From positions 62,001 through 126,000 of the forward strand of contig JAVVDW010000001.1 in NCBI GenBank assembly GCA_032251335.1: 64,000 nt of DNA, in the 5' to 3' direction. This DNA comes from UM-FILTER-40-17 sp032251335. GTDB lineage: Bacteria > Bacteroidota > Bacteroidia > Flavobacteriales > Flavobacteriaceae. Of this stretch, positions 34,377 through 42,900 are shown in pieces. The position numbers and the translations under genes are program-made. The notes under the pieces were generated by a model. It was given only the letters and a program-made list of their open reading frames with translations. It ran no database searches and was not told the origin of the DNA. Numbering within the stretch: the stretch's first letter is position 1; every line of letters starts with the position of its first letter.

Positions 34377-37300
34377 ATGAAGAAGTACTATCTTCTGTTG
34401 TTTGCTTGCCTATCATTAGGTTTGCAGGCACAAATCCATTTCCCCAATGATTACGGTGTGCACGATGTAAATAAAAATTACACTGCCATCACTCAAGCAA
34501 CGATTTATGTGACCCCAACACAGGTCATTGAAAATGCCACCCTGCTGGTCAAGGATGGCAAAGTTGTGGCTGTGGGAGCCAACGTTTCTATACCGGCCAA
34601 CACGGTTGTAATCGATGCAAAAGGCAAAACCATTTATCCGTCTTTTGTGGATTTATATGCCGATTTCGGCATCAAAACACCACAAGGACAACGCGGTTTT
34701 GGACGCTCTGTTCAGTATGAATCTCAAAAAGACGGTTACTACTGGAACGAGCATGTCAAACCCGAAACTACCGGTTATCAAGCATTTGAATACGATGCCA
34801 AGAAAGCTGACGAACTCAGAAAAGCGGGTTTTGGTACTGTACTCACGCACATGAAAGATGGTGTGGCTCGTGGCACAGGCTTACTGGTAGGACTCAATGA
34901 CCAGGACACAAACAACACCCGCATACTACACGCGGAAACGGCGCAATTCTTTGGTTTTACCCGAAGCCAGGCATCCGGCCAGTCCTATCCAACTTCCGTA
35001 ATGGGGATGACTGCGCTACTCAGACAATTGCATCACGATGCGATTTGGTATCAAACCAATAAACCCGACTTAAGAGATCTTTCTATCGAAGCTTTTTTGA
35101 AAAACAAAAATTTGCCTCAAATCTTTGATGCCGGCGATAAATTGGCCGATCTAAGAGTTGGGAAATTATCCAAAGATATGGGCATCAATTTTATTATAAA
35201 AGGTGGTGGAGATGAATTTGAACGTATTGATCAGATAGCCAAACTCAACGCTTCTTTTATTGTGCCGGTCAATTTTCCGGATGCCTATGATGTGAGCGAT
35301 CCATCGGCAGTGTCTAAAGTGTCGCTCGACGATTTAAGATTTTGGAATCAAGCACCTGCAAACGCTTCTGTCATGGCAAAAAACAACATCCGTTTTTCCT
35401 TTACGGCAGATGGCTTAAAATCACCCAAAAACTTCTTGGAAAACGTGAGAAAAGCTGTGGATTACGGTCTAGACAAAACCACTGCTTTAGAAGCACTCAC
35501 CACCAATCCGGCTGCTTTTATCGGTAAAAGCAACCAGTTAGGAACGTTAAAAATGGGTGCTTTGGCTAATTTTATCATCACCTCAGGCGACTTGTTTGAC
35601 AATGAAACGCTCATACACGAAAACTGGGTGCAAGGCAATAGAAATATCATTAACGACCTTGACTACAAAGACATACGAGGTACCTACAATTTGTCTGTTG
35701 CGGGTACCAATTACACTTTAAAAGTAAGTGGAAGTGCTGATAAACCCAAAGGAGAAATCACGCAAGATTCTACAAAATTGGCTACAAAACTTGACTACGA
35801 CGGCAAGTGGGTAAACATATTGTTTAACCCGGCAGGTTTGGAAGAAACGGCCTACACGCGTTTAAATGCCAATGTTTTAAATACGCAAAACATTTCGGGT
35901 AGTGGCACGCTCTACAATGGCTCAGAAATCTCATGGTCTGCCAATCGTTCAGAAGATCCCAAAAACAGCGACCGTAAAAAATCGGATAAACAACCCGAAA
36001 TATTTCCGGTAACCTTTCCAAACGTCGCTTTTGGTTTTGCCCAAAAGCCACAGCAACAAACCATCCTATTCAAAAACGCGACGGTTTGGACAAATGAATC
36101 TGAAGGCATCATGCAAAACGCAGATGTTTTGGTCAAAAACGGTAAGATTGCAGCCGTGGGTAAAAACCTTACCGACGCCTCAGCTAAAGTTATAGACGCC
36201 ACCGGTAAACACCTCACTTCCGGTATCATTGATGAACACTCACACATAGGGTTGGAATCGGTAAACGAGGCCGGAAGCAATTCTAGCGCCGAAGTGACTA
36301 TGGAGGATGTGATCGATTCTGAGGATATTAATCTTTACAGAAACCTCGCTGGCGGTGTCACTATTTCACAACTTTTGCACGGATCTGCCAACCCCATAGG
36401 TGGTCGATCAGCTATCATCAAGTTGAAATGGGGCGAAGCACCCGATGATTTGATTTTTGACGCTGCACCCAAGTTTATCAAATTTGCTTTAGGCGAAAAT
36501 GTTAAACAATCAAATTGGGGCATAGCCAATCCAACGCGCTATCCGCAATCGAGAATGGGCGTAGAACAGGTATATGTTGACTATTTCACACGTGCCCAAG
36601 AATATGAAAGCCAGTGGCAAGCCTACAACAAACTTTCAGCCAAGGAAAAACAAAGAACGCGCGCACCAAGATACGATTTGGAGATGGAAACTTTGGTCGA
36701 AATCCTTAACGGCGAACGCTTTATCACTTGTCACTCCTATGTACAAAGCGAAATCAATATGATGATGAAAGTTGCCGAACAATTCAACTTCCGGGTCAAC
36801 ACGTTTACACATATTTTGGAAGGCTATAAAGTAGCCGACAAAATGGCAAAACACGGTGTGGGCGGATCTACTTTTTCGGATTGGTGGTCCTACAAATACG
36901 AAGTAAAAGACGCCATTCCTTACAACGGTGCGCTTATGCATCAAGAAGGTGTAGTTGTGGCGTTTAACTCAGACGATGCCGAAATGTCGAGAAGACTCAA
37001 TCAAGAAGCAGCCAAAGCCGTTAAATACGGAAATGTACCAGAAGAGGAGGCTTGGAAATTTGTGACCTTGAATCCGGCTAAACTCCTTCATATAGACGAT
37101 AGAGTGGGGAGCATAAAGGTGGGTAAAGACGCCGACTTGGTCTTGTGGACCGATCATCCGATGTCTGTGTATGCCAAAGTAGAGAAAAATATGATTGAAG
37201 GTAAATTCTATTTCGAATTAGACCAGCAAGATCAAATCTTAAAGCGTATTCAAGAAGAAAAAAACAAACTGATTAACCTTTCTATTGAAGCCAAAAACAA

Positions 37301-37385
37301 AGGCTTGAAAACACAACAGCCCAAGAAGAAAGAAAAAGAATTGCTGCATTGCGATTCGCTAGATCACATATTTTTAATTGATTAA
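34377..37385 (+). CDS. Secreted tandem amidohydrolase-family protein (1002 aa)
   Basis: An exported protein beginning 'MKKYYLLLFACLSLGLQAQ', which fixes the start at ATG 34377. It has two amidohydrolase-like halves. The first (about 30-430) keeps the outer beta-sandwich ('AKGKTIYPSFVDLYADFG') but has 'DLYADFG' where active enzymes have HxH. The second (about 560-960) has an intact metal motif, H621 and H623 in 'DEHSHIGLES', plus 'GERFITCHSYVQSE', 'FTHILEGYK' and 'AFNSDDAE'. So one half looks catalytic and the other structural. The substrate is unknown; an imidazolonepropionase- or isoaspartyl-peptidase-like activity is possible. The smaller amidohydrolase gene follows, separated by leader-element copy 4. 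Confidence 0.87.
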   Translation: MKKYYLLLFACLSLGLQAQIHFPNDYGVHDVNKNYTAITQATIYVTPTQVIENATLLVKDGKVVAVGANVSIPANTVVIDAKGKTIYPSFVDLYADFGIKTPQGQRGFGRSVQYESQKDGYYWNEHVKPETTGYQAFEYDAKKADELRKAGFGTVLTHMKDGVARGTGLLVGLNDQDTNNTRILHAETAQFFGFTRSQASGQSYPTSVMGMTALLRQLHHDAIWYQTNKPDLRDLSIEAFLKNKNLPQIFDAGDKLADLRVGKLSKDMGINFIIKGGGDEFERIDQIAKLNASFIVPVNFPDAYDVSDPSAVSKVSLDDLRFWNQAPANASVMAKNNIRFSFTADGLKSPKNFLENVRKAVDYGLDKTTALEALTTNPAAFIGKSNQLGTLKMGALANFIITSGDLFDNETLIHENWVQGNRNIINDLDYKDIRGTYNLSVAGTNYTLKVSGSADKPKGEITQDSTKLATKLDYDGKWVNILFNPAGLEETAYTRLNANVLNTQNISGSGTLYNGSEISWSANRSEDPKNSDRKKSDKQPEIFPVTFPNVAFGFAQKPQQQTILFKNATVWTNESEGIMQNADVLVKNGKIAAVGKNLTDASAKVIDATGKHLTSGIIDEHSHIGLESVNEAGSNSSAEVTMEDVIDSEDINLYRNLAGGVTISQLLHGSANPIGGRSAIIKLKWGEAPDDLIFDAAPKFIKFALGENVKQSNWGIANPTRYPQSRMGVEQVYVDYFTRAQEYESQWQAYNKLSAKEKQRTRAPRYDLEMETLVEILNGERFITCHSYVQSEINMMMKVAEQFNFRVNTFTHILEGYKVADKMAKHGVGGSTFSDWWSYKYEVKDAIPYNGALMHQEGVVVAFNSDDAEMSRRLNQEAAKAVKYGNVPEEEAWKFVTLNPAKLLHIDDRVGSIKVGKDADLVLWTDHPMSVYAKVEKNMIEGKFYFELDQQDQILKRIQEEKNKLINLSIEAKNKGLKTQQPKKKEKELLHCDSLDHIFLID

Positions 37386-37436
37386 TTGATGTAAAACCCT
37401 TGAACAGCTATCAAACCAAATGATATGATGGATAGG

Positions 37437-37564
37437 GCATTTGACTTTTAAAACAATAAATATAAACAGATGAAACGCCCATGTAAAAATTTTGCACACA
37501 GAGGCACGATTAATTAGGGTGTTCCATCTGACAACTTAAAAACAATAAATATCTACAGATGAAA
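37437..37564 (+). repeat. Start-codon leader element, copy 4, ending on the small amidohydrolase ATG
   Basis: CAGATGAAACGCCC (37467-37480) holds the mini-ORF start (ATG 37470, 15 codons, MKRPCKNFAHRGTIN, TAG at 37515-37517). GGGTGTTCCATCTG (37517-37530) is its inverse. The gene start CAGATGAAA (37556-37564) follows 34 nt after the anti-start CAT. Both possible pairings are perfect apart from G-U and A-C positions. AAAACAATAAATATAAACAG precedes the mini-ORF and AAAACAATAAATATCTACAG the gene. Confidence 0.85.
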
Positions 37565-38857
37565 AATTATTTTATACAAACCTTATTATTAGTTGCTTTC
37601 GGGTGGGGCTTGCAAGCACAGCAATCCGACCCGCCCGCCTTACCCCAAACTGAAACCATCAGTATCACAGGCGTTACTGCTCATATCGGGAACGGTACAG
37701 TGATAGAAAATGCCACCATCGTTTTTGAAAACGGAAAAATTGCCGAAATTGGAAGCAATGTTTCTGCCAAAGGACGCACCATTGATGCGAAGGGCAAACA
37801 CATCTATCCGGGATTTATTTCTACCAATTCCTCGCTCGGTCTGGTTGAAATCAGTTCGGTTCGTGCCACAGACGACGAAGACGAAGTGGGTAATATGACG
37901 CCCAATGTTCGAAGTTTGATAGCCTACAATGCAGAATCACGCATCGTAGAAAGTATGCGGCCCAATGGCGTGTTGATAGCCCAAGTGGCACCGCGTGGCG
38001 GACGCATTACGGGAACTTCATCTATCATGCAACTCGATGGGTGGAATTGGGAGGATGCCGCCTATAAGCCCGATGATGCTATACACGTAAACTGGCCTTC
38101 TTTGTATAGAAGATCGCGTTTTGGATTTGGCGGCGGCGGTGGTTTTGAACCCAATAAGGATTACGAAAAACAAGTTCAAGAGTTGCAACTATTTCTCGAA
38201 CAAGGAAAAGCTTACAATTCAGGACCAAAGGAAGTCACCAATCTTTTATACGAGTCCACTAACGGACTTTTTGAAGGCACTCAAGGTCTTTTTATCAATG
38301 CGGATGACGAAAAACAAATGGTGGATGCCATCAATATGGCGACAGATTTGGGTATCAAAAAAGTCGTTTTTATTGGTGGGCAGGAAGCTTATAAAATTTC
38401 AGCCTTATTGAAACAACACAACATTGCAGTTTTGTTGAGCCGCCCGCATAGGCTTCCAACGGCGACAGATCAAGATGTGTATTTGCCCTATAAATTGGCC
38501 GCTCTTTTGGACAATGACGGCGTGTTGGTGGGTATTGAAAACAGCGGACAAATGGACAGGATGAACACGCGTAACCTGCCTTTTTATGCCGGCACTTTTG
38601 CTGCTTATGGATTAGCCAAGGAAAAAGCAGTACAACTCATCACGCAAAACGCAGCTAAAATTTTGGGCATAGACAACACGCTCGGAACCCTAGAAGTCGG
38701 TAAAGACGCTACCTTCTTTGTTTCTGAAGGTGACGCACTAGATATGCGCACCAACAAGATCTCACATGCGTTTATAAGCGGACGCGAATTGAGCCTGAAT
38801 ACGTATCAAAAAGATTTGTTTCTTCGCTATAAAGAAAAGTTTGACGGACAGAAATAG
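37559..38857 (+). CDS. Secreted amidohydrolase-family protein lacking the HxH motif
   Basis: A 432-residue exported protein with a signal peptide ending 'LQAQQ'. It keeps the amidohydrolase frame ('TVIENATIVFENGKIAEIGS', 'IDAKGKHIYPGFI', C-terminal 'NTLGTLEVGKDATFFV'), but the metal-binding HxH after 'YPGF' is replaced by 'STNSSLG', so it is probably not a hydrolase on its own. It follows the 1002-residue paralogue on the same strand, which suggests a complex or a shared substrate. The terminator 38879-38910 ends this unit. The start codon is the last element of leader copy 4. Confidence 0.85.
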   Translation: MKNYFIQTLLLVAFGWGLQAQQSDPPALPQTETISITGVTAHIGNGTVIENATIVFENGKIAEIGSNVSAKGRTIDAKGKHIYPGFISTNSSLGLVEISSVRATDDEDEVGNMTPNVRSLIAYNAESRIVESMRPNGVLIAQVAPRGGRITGTSSIMQLDGWNWEDAAYKPDDAIHVNWPSLYRRSRFGFGGGGGFEPNKDYEKQVQELQLFLEQGKAYNSGPKEVTNLLYESTNGLFEGTQGLFINADDEKQMVDAINMATDLGIKKVVFIGGQEAYKISALLKQHNIAVLLSRPHRLPTATDQDVYLPYKLAALLDNDGVLVGIENSGQMDRMNTRNLPFYAGTFAAYGLAKEKAVQLITQNAAKILGIDNTLGTLEVGKDATFFVSEGDALDMRTNKISHAFISGRELSLNTYQKDLFLRYKEKFDGQK

Positions 38858-38878
38858 AAGTCTACAACGCATATTAAA

Positions 38879-38910
38879 ACAAACCCCTTCGCAAAAAGCA
38901 AGGGGTTTGT
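38879..38910 (+). terminator. Rho-independent terminator after the amidohydrolase pair
   Basis: ACAAACCCCTT (38879-38889) and AAGGGGTTTGT (38900-38910) form a perfect 11-bp stem with a 10-nt loop, followed by TTTTT. Confidence 0.92.
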
Positions 38911-39055
38911 TTTTTGTAGCAAATCAATTTGGCATGCAACTAAAGTCGTTTGAACGTCAATATCTGTCAAATTATAAAACCATTACTACCTATACAAAAT
39001 CTAATCGTGGTTTTCCTATCGAAAAAGTAAGCTGACTAAACCAACAAATTGGTCA

Positions 39056-39063
39056 TACTTTTG
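39056..39063 (+). promoter_or_regulatory. Putative -7 box of the M1 peptidase gene
   Basis: TACTTTTG matches TAnnTTTG. It would place the transcript start near 39070, which favours the TTG start at 39086 over TTG 39068. No matching TTG is seen at the -33 distance. Confidence 0.45.
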
Positions 39064-39085
39064 TATTTTGGTAAAAATTTTTCAA

Positions 39086-41158
39086 TTGAAAAAAATTGTC
39101 TTTTTATTGAGTTTTTTGTCTGCTTTCGTTGTTTCGGCGCAGCAAACGTCTTATGCCGATTTTACGGCACTTAACGCAAAAATTTCGCTCGATACTTTAT
39201 CCAAAACCGTTTTCGGCGATATGGTTTATCGCGTTTCTGTAAAAGAGACGATTGATTCATTAGCTATAGATGCGCACAATATGCAATTTGGAAAAGTGAT
39301 GGTCAACAGCAAGCCGGCACTTTTTATGGCTACCGATAAGCAACTGCGTATCTATTTCAAATTTATAGAGAATAATAGTTACGAAATAAGTTTTTCTTAC
39401 TATGCCAAACCCAAACAAGCGCTTTATTTTGTAGGTTGGCAATCAAAAGCTTCCAATCAAATATGGACACAAGGCCAAGGGAAATACACCAGTCATTGGT
39501 TGCCGTCTTTTGACGATGTCAACGAAAAATTTACCGTTGATTTACAAATCAGCTTTGATGAGAAATACACAGTTTTGTCCAACGGGAAACAAACCCAGAC
39601 TTATACTAATAGCGGCATAAAAACCAGTCGGTTTGAATTAAAACAACCTATAAGCAGCTATCTCATTGCCTTGGCCATTGGCGATTACCAACACCAAACA
39701 CTGGTCTCACAGTCAGGTGATACCATTCGCAACTACTACGAAACTGTTGATGCGGAACGGGCAGCACCGACTTACCAACACACCAAACAAATTTTTGATT
39801 TTCTGGAAGACGAAATCGGGGTAGCTTATCCCTTTGAAGTGTACAGACAAGTCCCGGTGCGCGATTTTTTATATGCCGGTATGGAAAATGTGGGGCTCAC
39901 CATTTTTTCGGATGATTTTCTGGTCGATTCAATAGCGTATAAGGATAAAAACTTTGTGGAAGTCAGCGCACACGAATTAGCGCACCAATGGTTTGGCAAT
40001 CTGGTGACGGCTAAAAGTAGCCGACATCATTGGCTACAAGAAGGATTTTCTACCTATTACGCCTTGAAGACAACGAGAGCGATTTTTGGAGAAGATGTAT
40101 TCCACTGGAAATTATACGAAGCTGCTTTAGAACTCAGTGTGGCTTCGGCAGCCGGTATGGGAGAAGCCGTGCTCAGCGAAAAGGCATCGAGCCTTACCTA
40201 TTACCATAAAGGCGCTTGGGCCTTGTTTGCGCTGGAGAAATCCGTAGGATCGGATACATTTAAGGAAGCCGTAAAAAACTACCTGAACAAATACCGATTT
40301 TCATCGGCTGAGACAGATGATTTTTTGGGTGAAATAGCTGCTTTATCCACTTTTGATGTAGTCACATTTAAAAAAAACTGGCTGGAAAACCCAATTTTTT
40401 TAAGAGATGAAGCTATGGAAATGCTCCGGGGTACGGTTGTTTCAACCTATCTTCAATTGAATTGCAAACACGAAAGCGCCGCTTGCAGCAACATATTGTT
40501 TTCTGATGCTATTCCGCCTTTAAAACAAGAAACTGTTTCGCAATTACTTTCAGATAAATCGTCTAACCCGGAAGCGCTTGTACAAGAAATTTTACAAAAA
40601 GGCGATGCTGAAGTCATGCAAGCCACAGTGCGCTTGATTGATACAATTTTGGAAAGTTTACGACCCGGTTTTGAGAAGCTGCTTCTTACAGAAAGTTACG
40701 AAACCATTGAAACAGCTCTCTACAAATTATGGATTCAATTTCCGGAACACCGACACCGATACCTAAATTTGACAGCGAGTTTATACGGATTTAAAGACTT
40801 CAACATTCGGCAGCTTTGGTTGGCTTTGGCACTCACTACCAAAGATTACAGAGATGATCAAAAAAGAGCCTATTACGAAGAACTGACAGCTTATTCAATG
40901 CCTTCGTTTTCTTATCAAATTAGAGTAATTTCTTTTAGGTATTTATATGATTTGCAATTAATAAGCGAGGTTTATCTCAACAATCTATTAAATGCCAGCG
41001 TACATCCTGTTTGGCAATTTTCAAAAAGTGCGAAAGATATTTTGAGAGAAATCATAAAGGATTCTGATTACAAAGCCTATTATCTTAGAAATTTTTCTCA
41101 ATTTAGCATAGCCGAGCAGGCTGCATTGGATAAAATGATAAAAGAGGCCGGCAGATAA
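39086..41158 (+). CDS. M1-family aminopeptidase, exported
   Basis: A 690-residue zinc aminopeptidase. Starting at TTG 39086 gives 'KKIVFLLSFLSAFVVSAQQ', a normal signal peptide; TTG 39068 would add six residues. The N-terminal beta-saddle domain is followed by the exopeptidase loop 'YAGMENVGLTIF' (GAMEN-like) and the zinc site 'HELAHQWFGNL' (H296, E297, H300) with 'WLQEGFSTYYALKT' carrying the third ligand Glu. A helical ARM-like C-domain follows. It releases N-terminal amino acids from peptides in the periplasm or at the cell surface, in line with other peptide-use genes in the window. Confidence 0.92.
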   Translation: MKKIVFLLSFLSAFVVSAQQTSYADFTALNAKISLDTLSKTVFGDMVYRVSVKETIDSLAIDAHNMQFGKVMVNSKPALFMATDKQLRIYFKFIENNSYEISFSYYAKPKQALYFVGWQSKASNQIWTQGQGKYTSHWLPSFDDVNEKFTVDLQISFDEKYTVLSNGKQTQTYTNSGIKTSRFELKQPISSYLIALAIGDYQHQTLVSQSGDTIRNYYETVDAERAAPTYQHTKQIFDFLEDEIGVAYPFEVYRQVPVRDFLYAGMENVGLTIFSDDFLVDSIAYKDKNFVEVSAHELAHQWFGNLVTAKSSRHHWLQEGFSTYYALKTTRAIFGEDVFHWKLYEAALELSVASAAGMGEAVLSEKASSLTYYHKGAWALFALEKSVGSDTFKEAVKNYLNKYRFSSAETDDFLGEIAALSTFDVVTFKKNWLENPIFLRDEAMEMLRGTVVSTYLQLNCKHESAACSNILFSDAIPPLKQETVSQLLSDKSSNPEALVQEILQKGDAEVMQATVRLIDTILESLRPGFEKLLLTESYETIETALYKLWIQFPEHRHRYLNLTASLYGFKDFNIRQLWLALALTTKDYRDDQKRAYYEELTAYSMPSFSYQIRVISFRYLYDLQLISEVYLNNLLNASVHPVWQFSKSAKDILREIIKDSDYKAYYLRNFSQFSIAEQAALDKMIKEAGR

Positions 41159-41160
41159 GT

Positions 41161-41276
41161 AAAAACAATAAAAATAAACACATGAAACGCCCATGTAAAA
41201 ATTTTGCACACAGAAGCATGATTATCCTAGGGCGTTCCATCTGACCGATAAAAACAAATAATATAAACAGATGAAA
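41161..41276 (+). repeat. Start-codon leader element, copy 5, ending on the patatin ATG
   Basis: AAAAACAATAAAAATAAACA starts 3 nt after the M1 stop and is followed by CATGAAACGCCC with the mini-ORF ATG at 41182 (20 codons, MKRPCKNFAHRSMII then LGRSI, TGA 41242-41244). GGGCGTTCCATCTG (41230-41243) is the anti-start arm, and CAGATGAAA (41268-41276) the patatin start. Mini-ORF start CACATG has one mismatch with the anti-start, whereas the gene start pairs perfectly. Confidence 0.85.
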
Positions 41277-42164
41277 GCATTGGTAATATCCGGGGGTGGG
41301 AGCAAAGGTGCTTTTGCAGGCGGTGTGGCCCAATTCCTTATCAGGGAGTTGGGTAAAGATTACGACATGTTTTTGGGTACATCTACCGGTAGCCTGCTGG
41401 TTTCGCATTTGGCACTCGATAAAATTGAAGCCATTAAAGAAATTTACACCTCAGTAAATCAGAAATCTATTTTTAGTAATTGCCCTTTTATCGTAAAAAA
41501 CAAGGGCGGTGTTTCCAACATCAGTATCAATCATTTTAATGTTTTTAACAACATCATCAGAGGTAGAAAAACCTTTGGTGAAAGTGGTAACTTGCGAAAA
41601 CTCATCAGAAGGGTTATCACCAAAGAAATTTTCAACAACATTCAGCTCACTTCAAAAGATGTGGTTGTCACGGTTTCCAATTTGACGCTCAACCAGATGG
41701 AATTCAAATCTATACGTGAATGTACTTATGACGATTTTATGGATTGGATCTGGATTTCTTGCAATTATCCACCTTTTATGAGTTTGGCGCGCAAAAACAA
41801 CTATGACTACGCCGATGGTGGTTTGGGCTGCATGGTGCCCATAGAAGAAGCCATCAACAGAGGTGCCACCGAGATAGATGTCATTATTTTAGAAACGGAA
41901 GTGAATTTTATAAACCGTTTGCCAATTAAAAACCCGTTTTCACTCATCACCACCATGATTGAGTTTATGATGGACCAAATAGAGCATCAAAATGTGAAGA
42001 CGGGAAAACTTCAGGCCAAAAATAAAAATGCCTGTATCGATATCTATTATACACCGACAGTTTTGACTACCAATTCTTTGATTTTTAATAAAATAAAAAT
42101 GTCTCAGTGGTGGCAAAACGGTTTTGAGTTTGCCCGATTAAAAAATCAATCCAATCGAATTTGA
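41271..42164 (+). CDS. Patatin-like phospholipase
   Basis: A 297-residue cytosolic acyl hydrolase. The oxyanion loop is 'SGGGSKGAFAGG', the nucleophile is S38 in 'GTSTGS', and the catalytic Asp is in 'DYADGGLGCM' (the DGG motif), so the Ser-Asp dyad is complete. It would hydrolyse membrane lipids or lysophospholipids; the natural substrate is unknown. The start ATG 41271 is the end of leader copy 5. The stop overlaps a possible TTG start of tsaE. Confidence 0.9.
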   Translation: MKALVISGGGSKGAFAGGVAQFLIRELGKDYDMFLGTSTGSLLVSHLALDKIEAIKEIYTSVNQKSIFSNCPFIVKNKGGVSNISINHFNVFNNIIRGRKTFGESGNLRKLIRRVITKEIFNNIQLTSKDVVVTVSNLTLNQMEFKSIRECTYDDFMDWIWISCNYPPFMSLARKNNYDYADGGLGCMVPIEEAINRGATEIDVIILETEVNFINRLPIKNPFSLITTMIEFMMDQIEHQNVKTGKLQAKNKNACIDIYYTPTVLTTNSLIFNKIKMSQWWQNGFEFARLKNQSNRI

Positions 42165-42172
42165 CCAACTTG

Positions 42173-42604
42173 ATGAAGCCACCTCTCCACCATAAGTTCC
42201 GGTTTTCACTTGAAGAAATTGACAGCGCAAGCCAAAAAATCATTAAATTTTCAAATGAAAAAGTCATCATTTTTAGGGGTGATATGGGCGCGGGCAAAAC
42301 TACTTTAATCAAATCACTGGTCGCTATTTTGGGCAGTCAAGATGACGTGAGCAGCCCTACGTTTGCTTTGGTGAACACCTATGAAACGTCTGATTCTAAT
42401 ATCTATCATTTTGATTTCTATAGAATTAAACATATAGAAGAAGCTCTAGACATCGGTTTTGAAGAATATCTGTACAGTGGAAATTATGTTTTAATTGAAT
42501 GGCCCGAAAGGGTAGAAGCTTTGCTTCCCGATGTTTATTTGGAAGTTCGTTTGGAAAGCATTTCCGAAACGGAAAGAATGGCGACATGTATCCGACATCA
42601 CTAA
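42173..42604 (+). CDS. tsaE: tRNA t6A biosynthesis ATPase TsaE
   Basis: A 143-residue P-loop ATPase that works with TsaB, TsaC and TsaD to make N6-threonylcarbamoyladenosine at position 37 of ANN-reading tRNAs. Walker A is 'RGDMGAGKTTLIKS' (K42), then 'SSPTFALVNTYE' and 'IYHFDFYRI'. The start could be TTG 42161, overlapping the patatin stop, or ATG 42173 four codons later; I prefer the ATG. It is probably co-transcribed with the patatin gene. Confidence 0.92.
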   Translation: MKPPLHHKFRFSLEEIDSASQKIIKFSNEKVIIFRGDMGAGKTTLIKSLVAILGSQDDVSSPTFALVNTYETSDSNIYHFDFYRIKHIEEALDIGFEEYLYSGNYVLIEWPERVEALLPDVYLEVRLESISETERMATCIRHH

Positions 42605-42900
42605 ACATATTTGAACATTATATCTGTATATGTCGATAAAATTTAGAAAAAAAACACTAATTTCGTTGGGATTAATTAAGGTTAACCCTGATGCAACCAA
42701 GCGTATCTCTTAATGCGAAACTTTAGTAGCATACAGAAATTTTGTAAATTTAACTTGTGGATTTTGCTGACTTAAAAATATAACCCTAAAGAATAAAAGT
42801 TTGACGGGATATTCGAATATAAACGACCTTAAAACAATGTTTGCAAAAGGACAATGACATTCTAAGTGCAAGAAGCCAAACATCAAAAATGAAACAAAAC
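42605..42900. other. Intergenic region upstream of alanine dehydrogenase
   Basis: Just under 300 bp. A 27-codon frame (42630-42713, beginning MSIKFRKK) has no recognisable family, and I do not call it. The rest is AT-rich with no clear hairpin. It should contain the promoter of ald. Confidence 0.45.

Noticed and set aside
42630..42713. A 27-codon frame before ald (starts MSIKFRKK)
   Set aside because: No recognisable family and no supporting context; chance frames of this size are common in AT-rich spacers.
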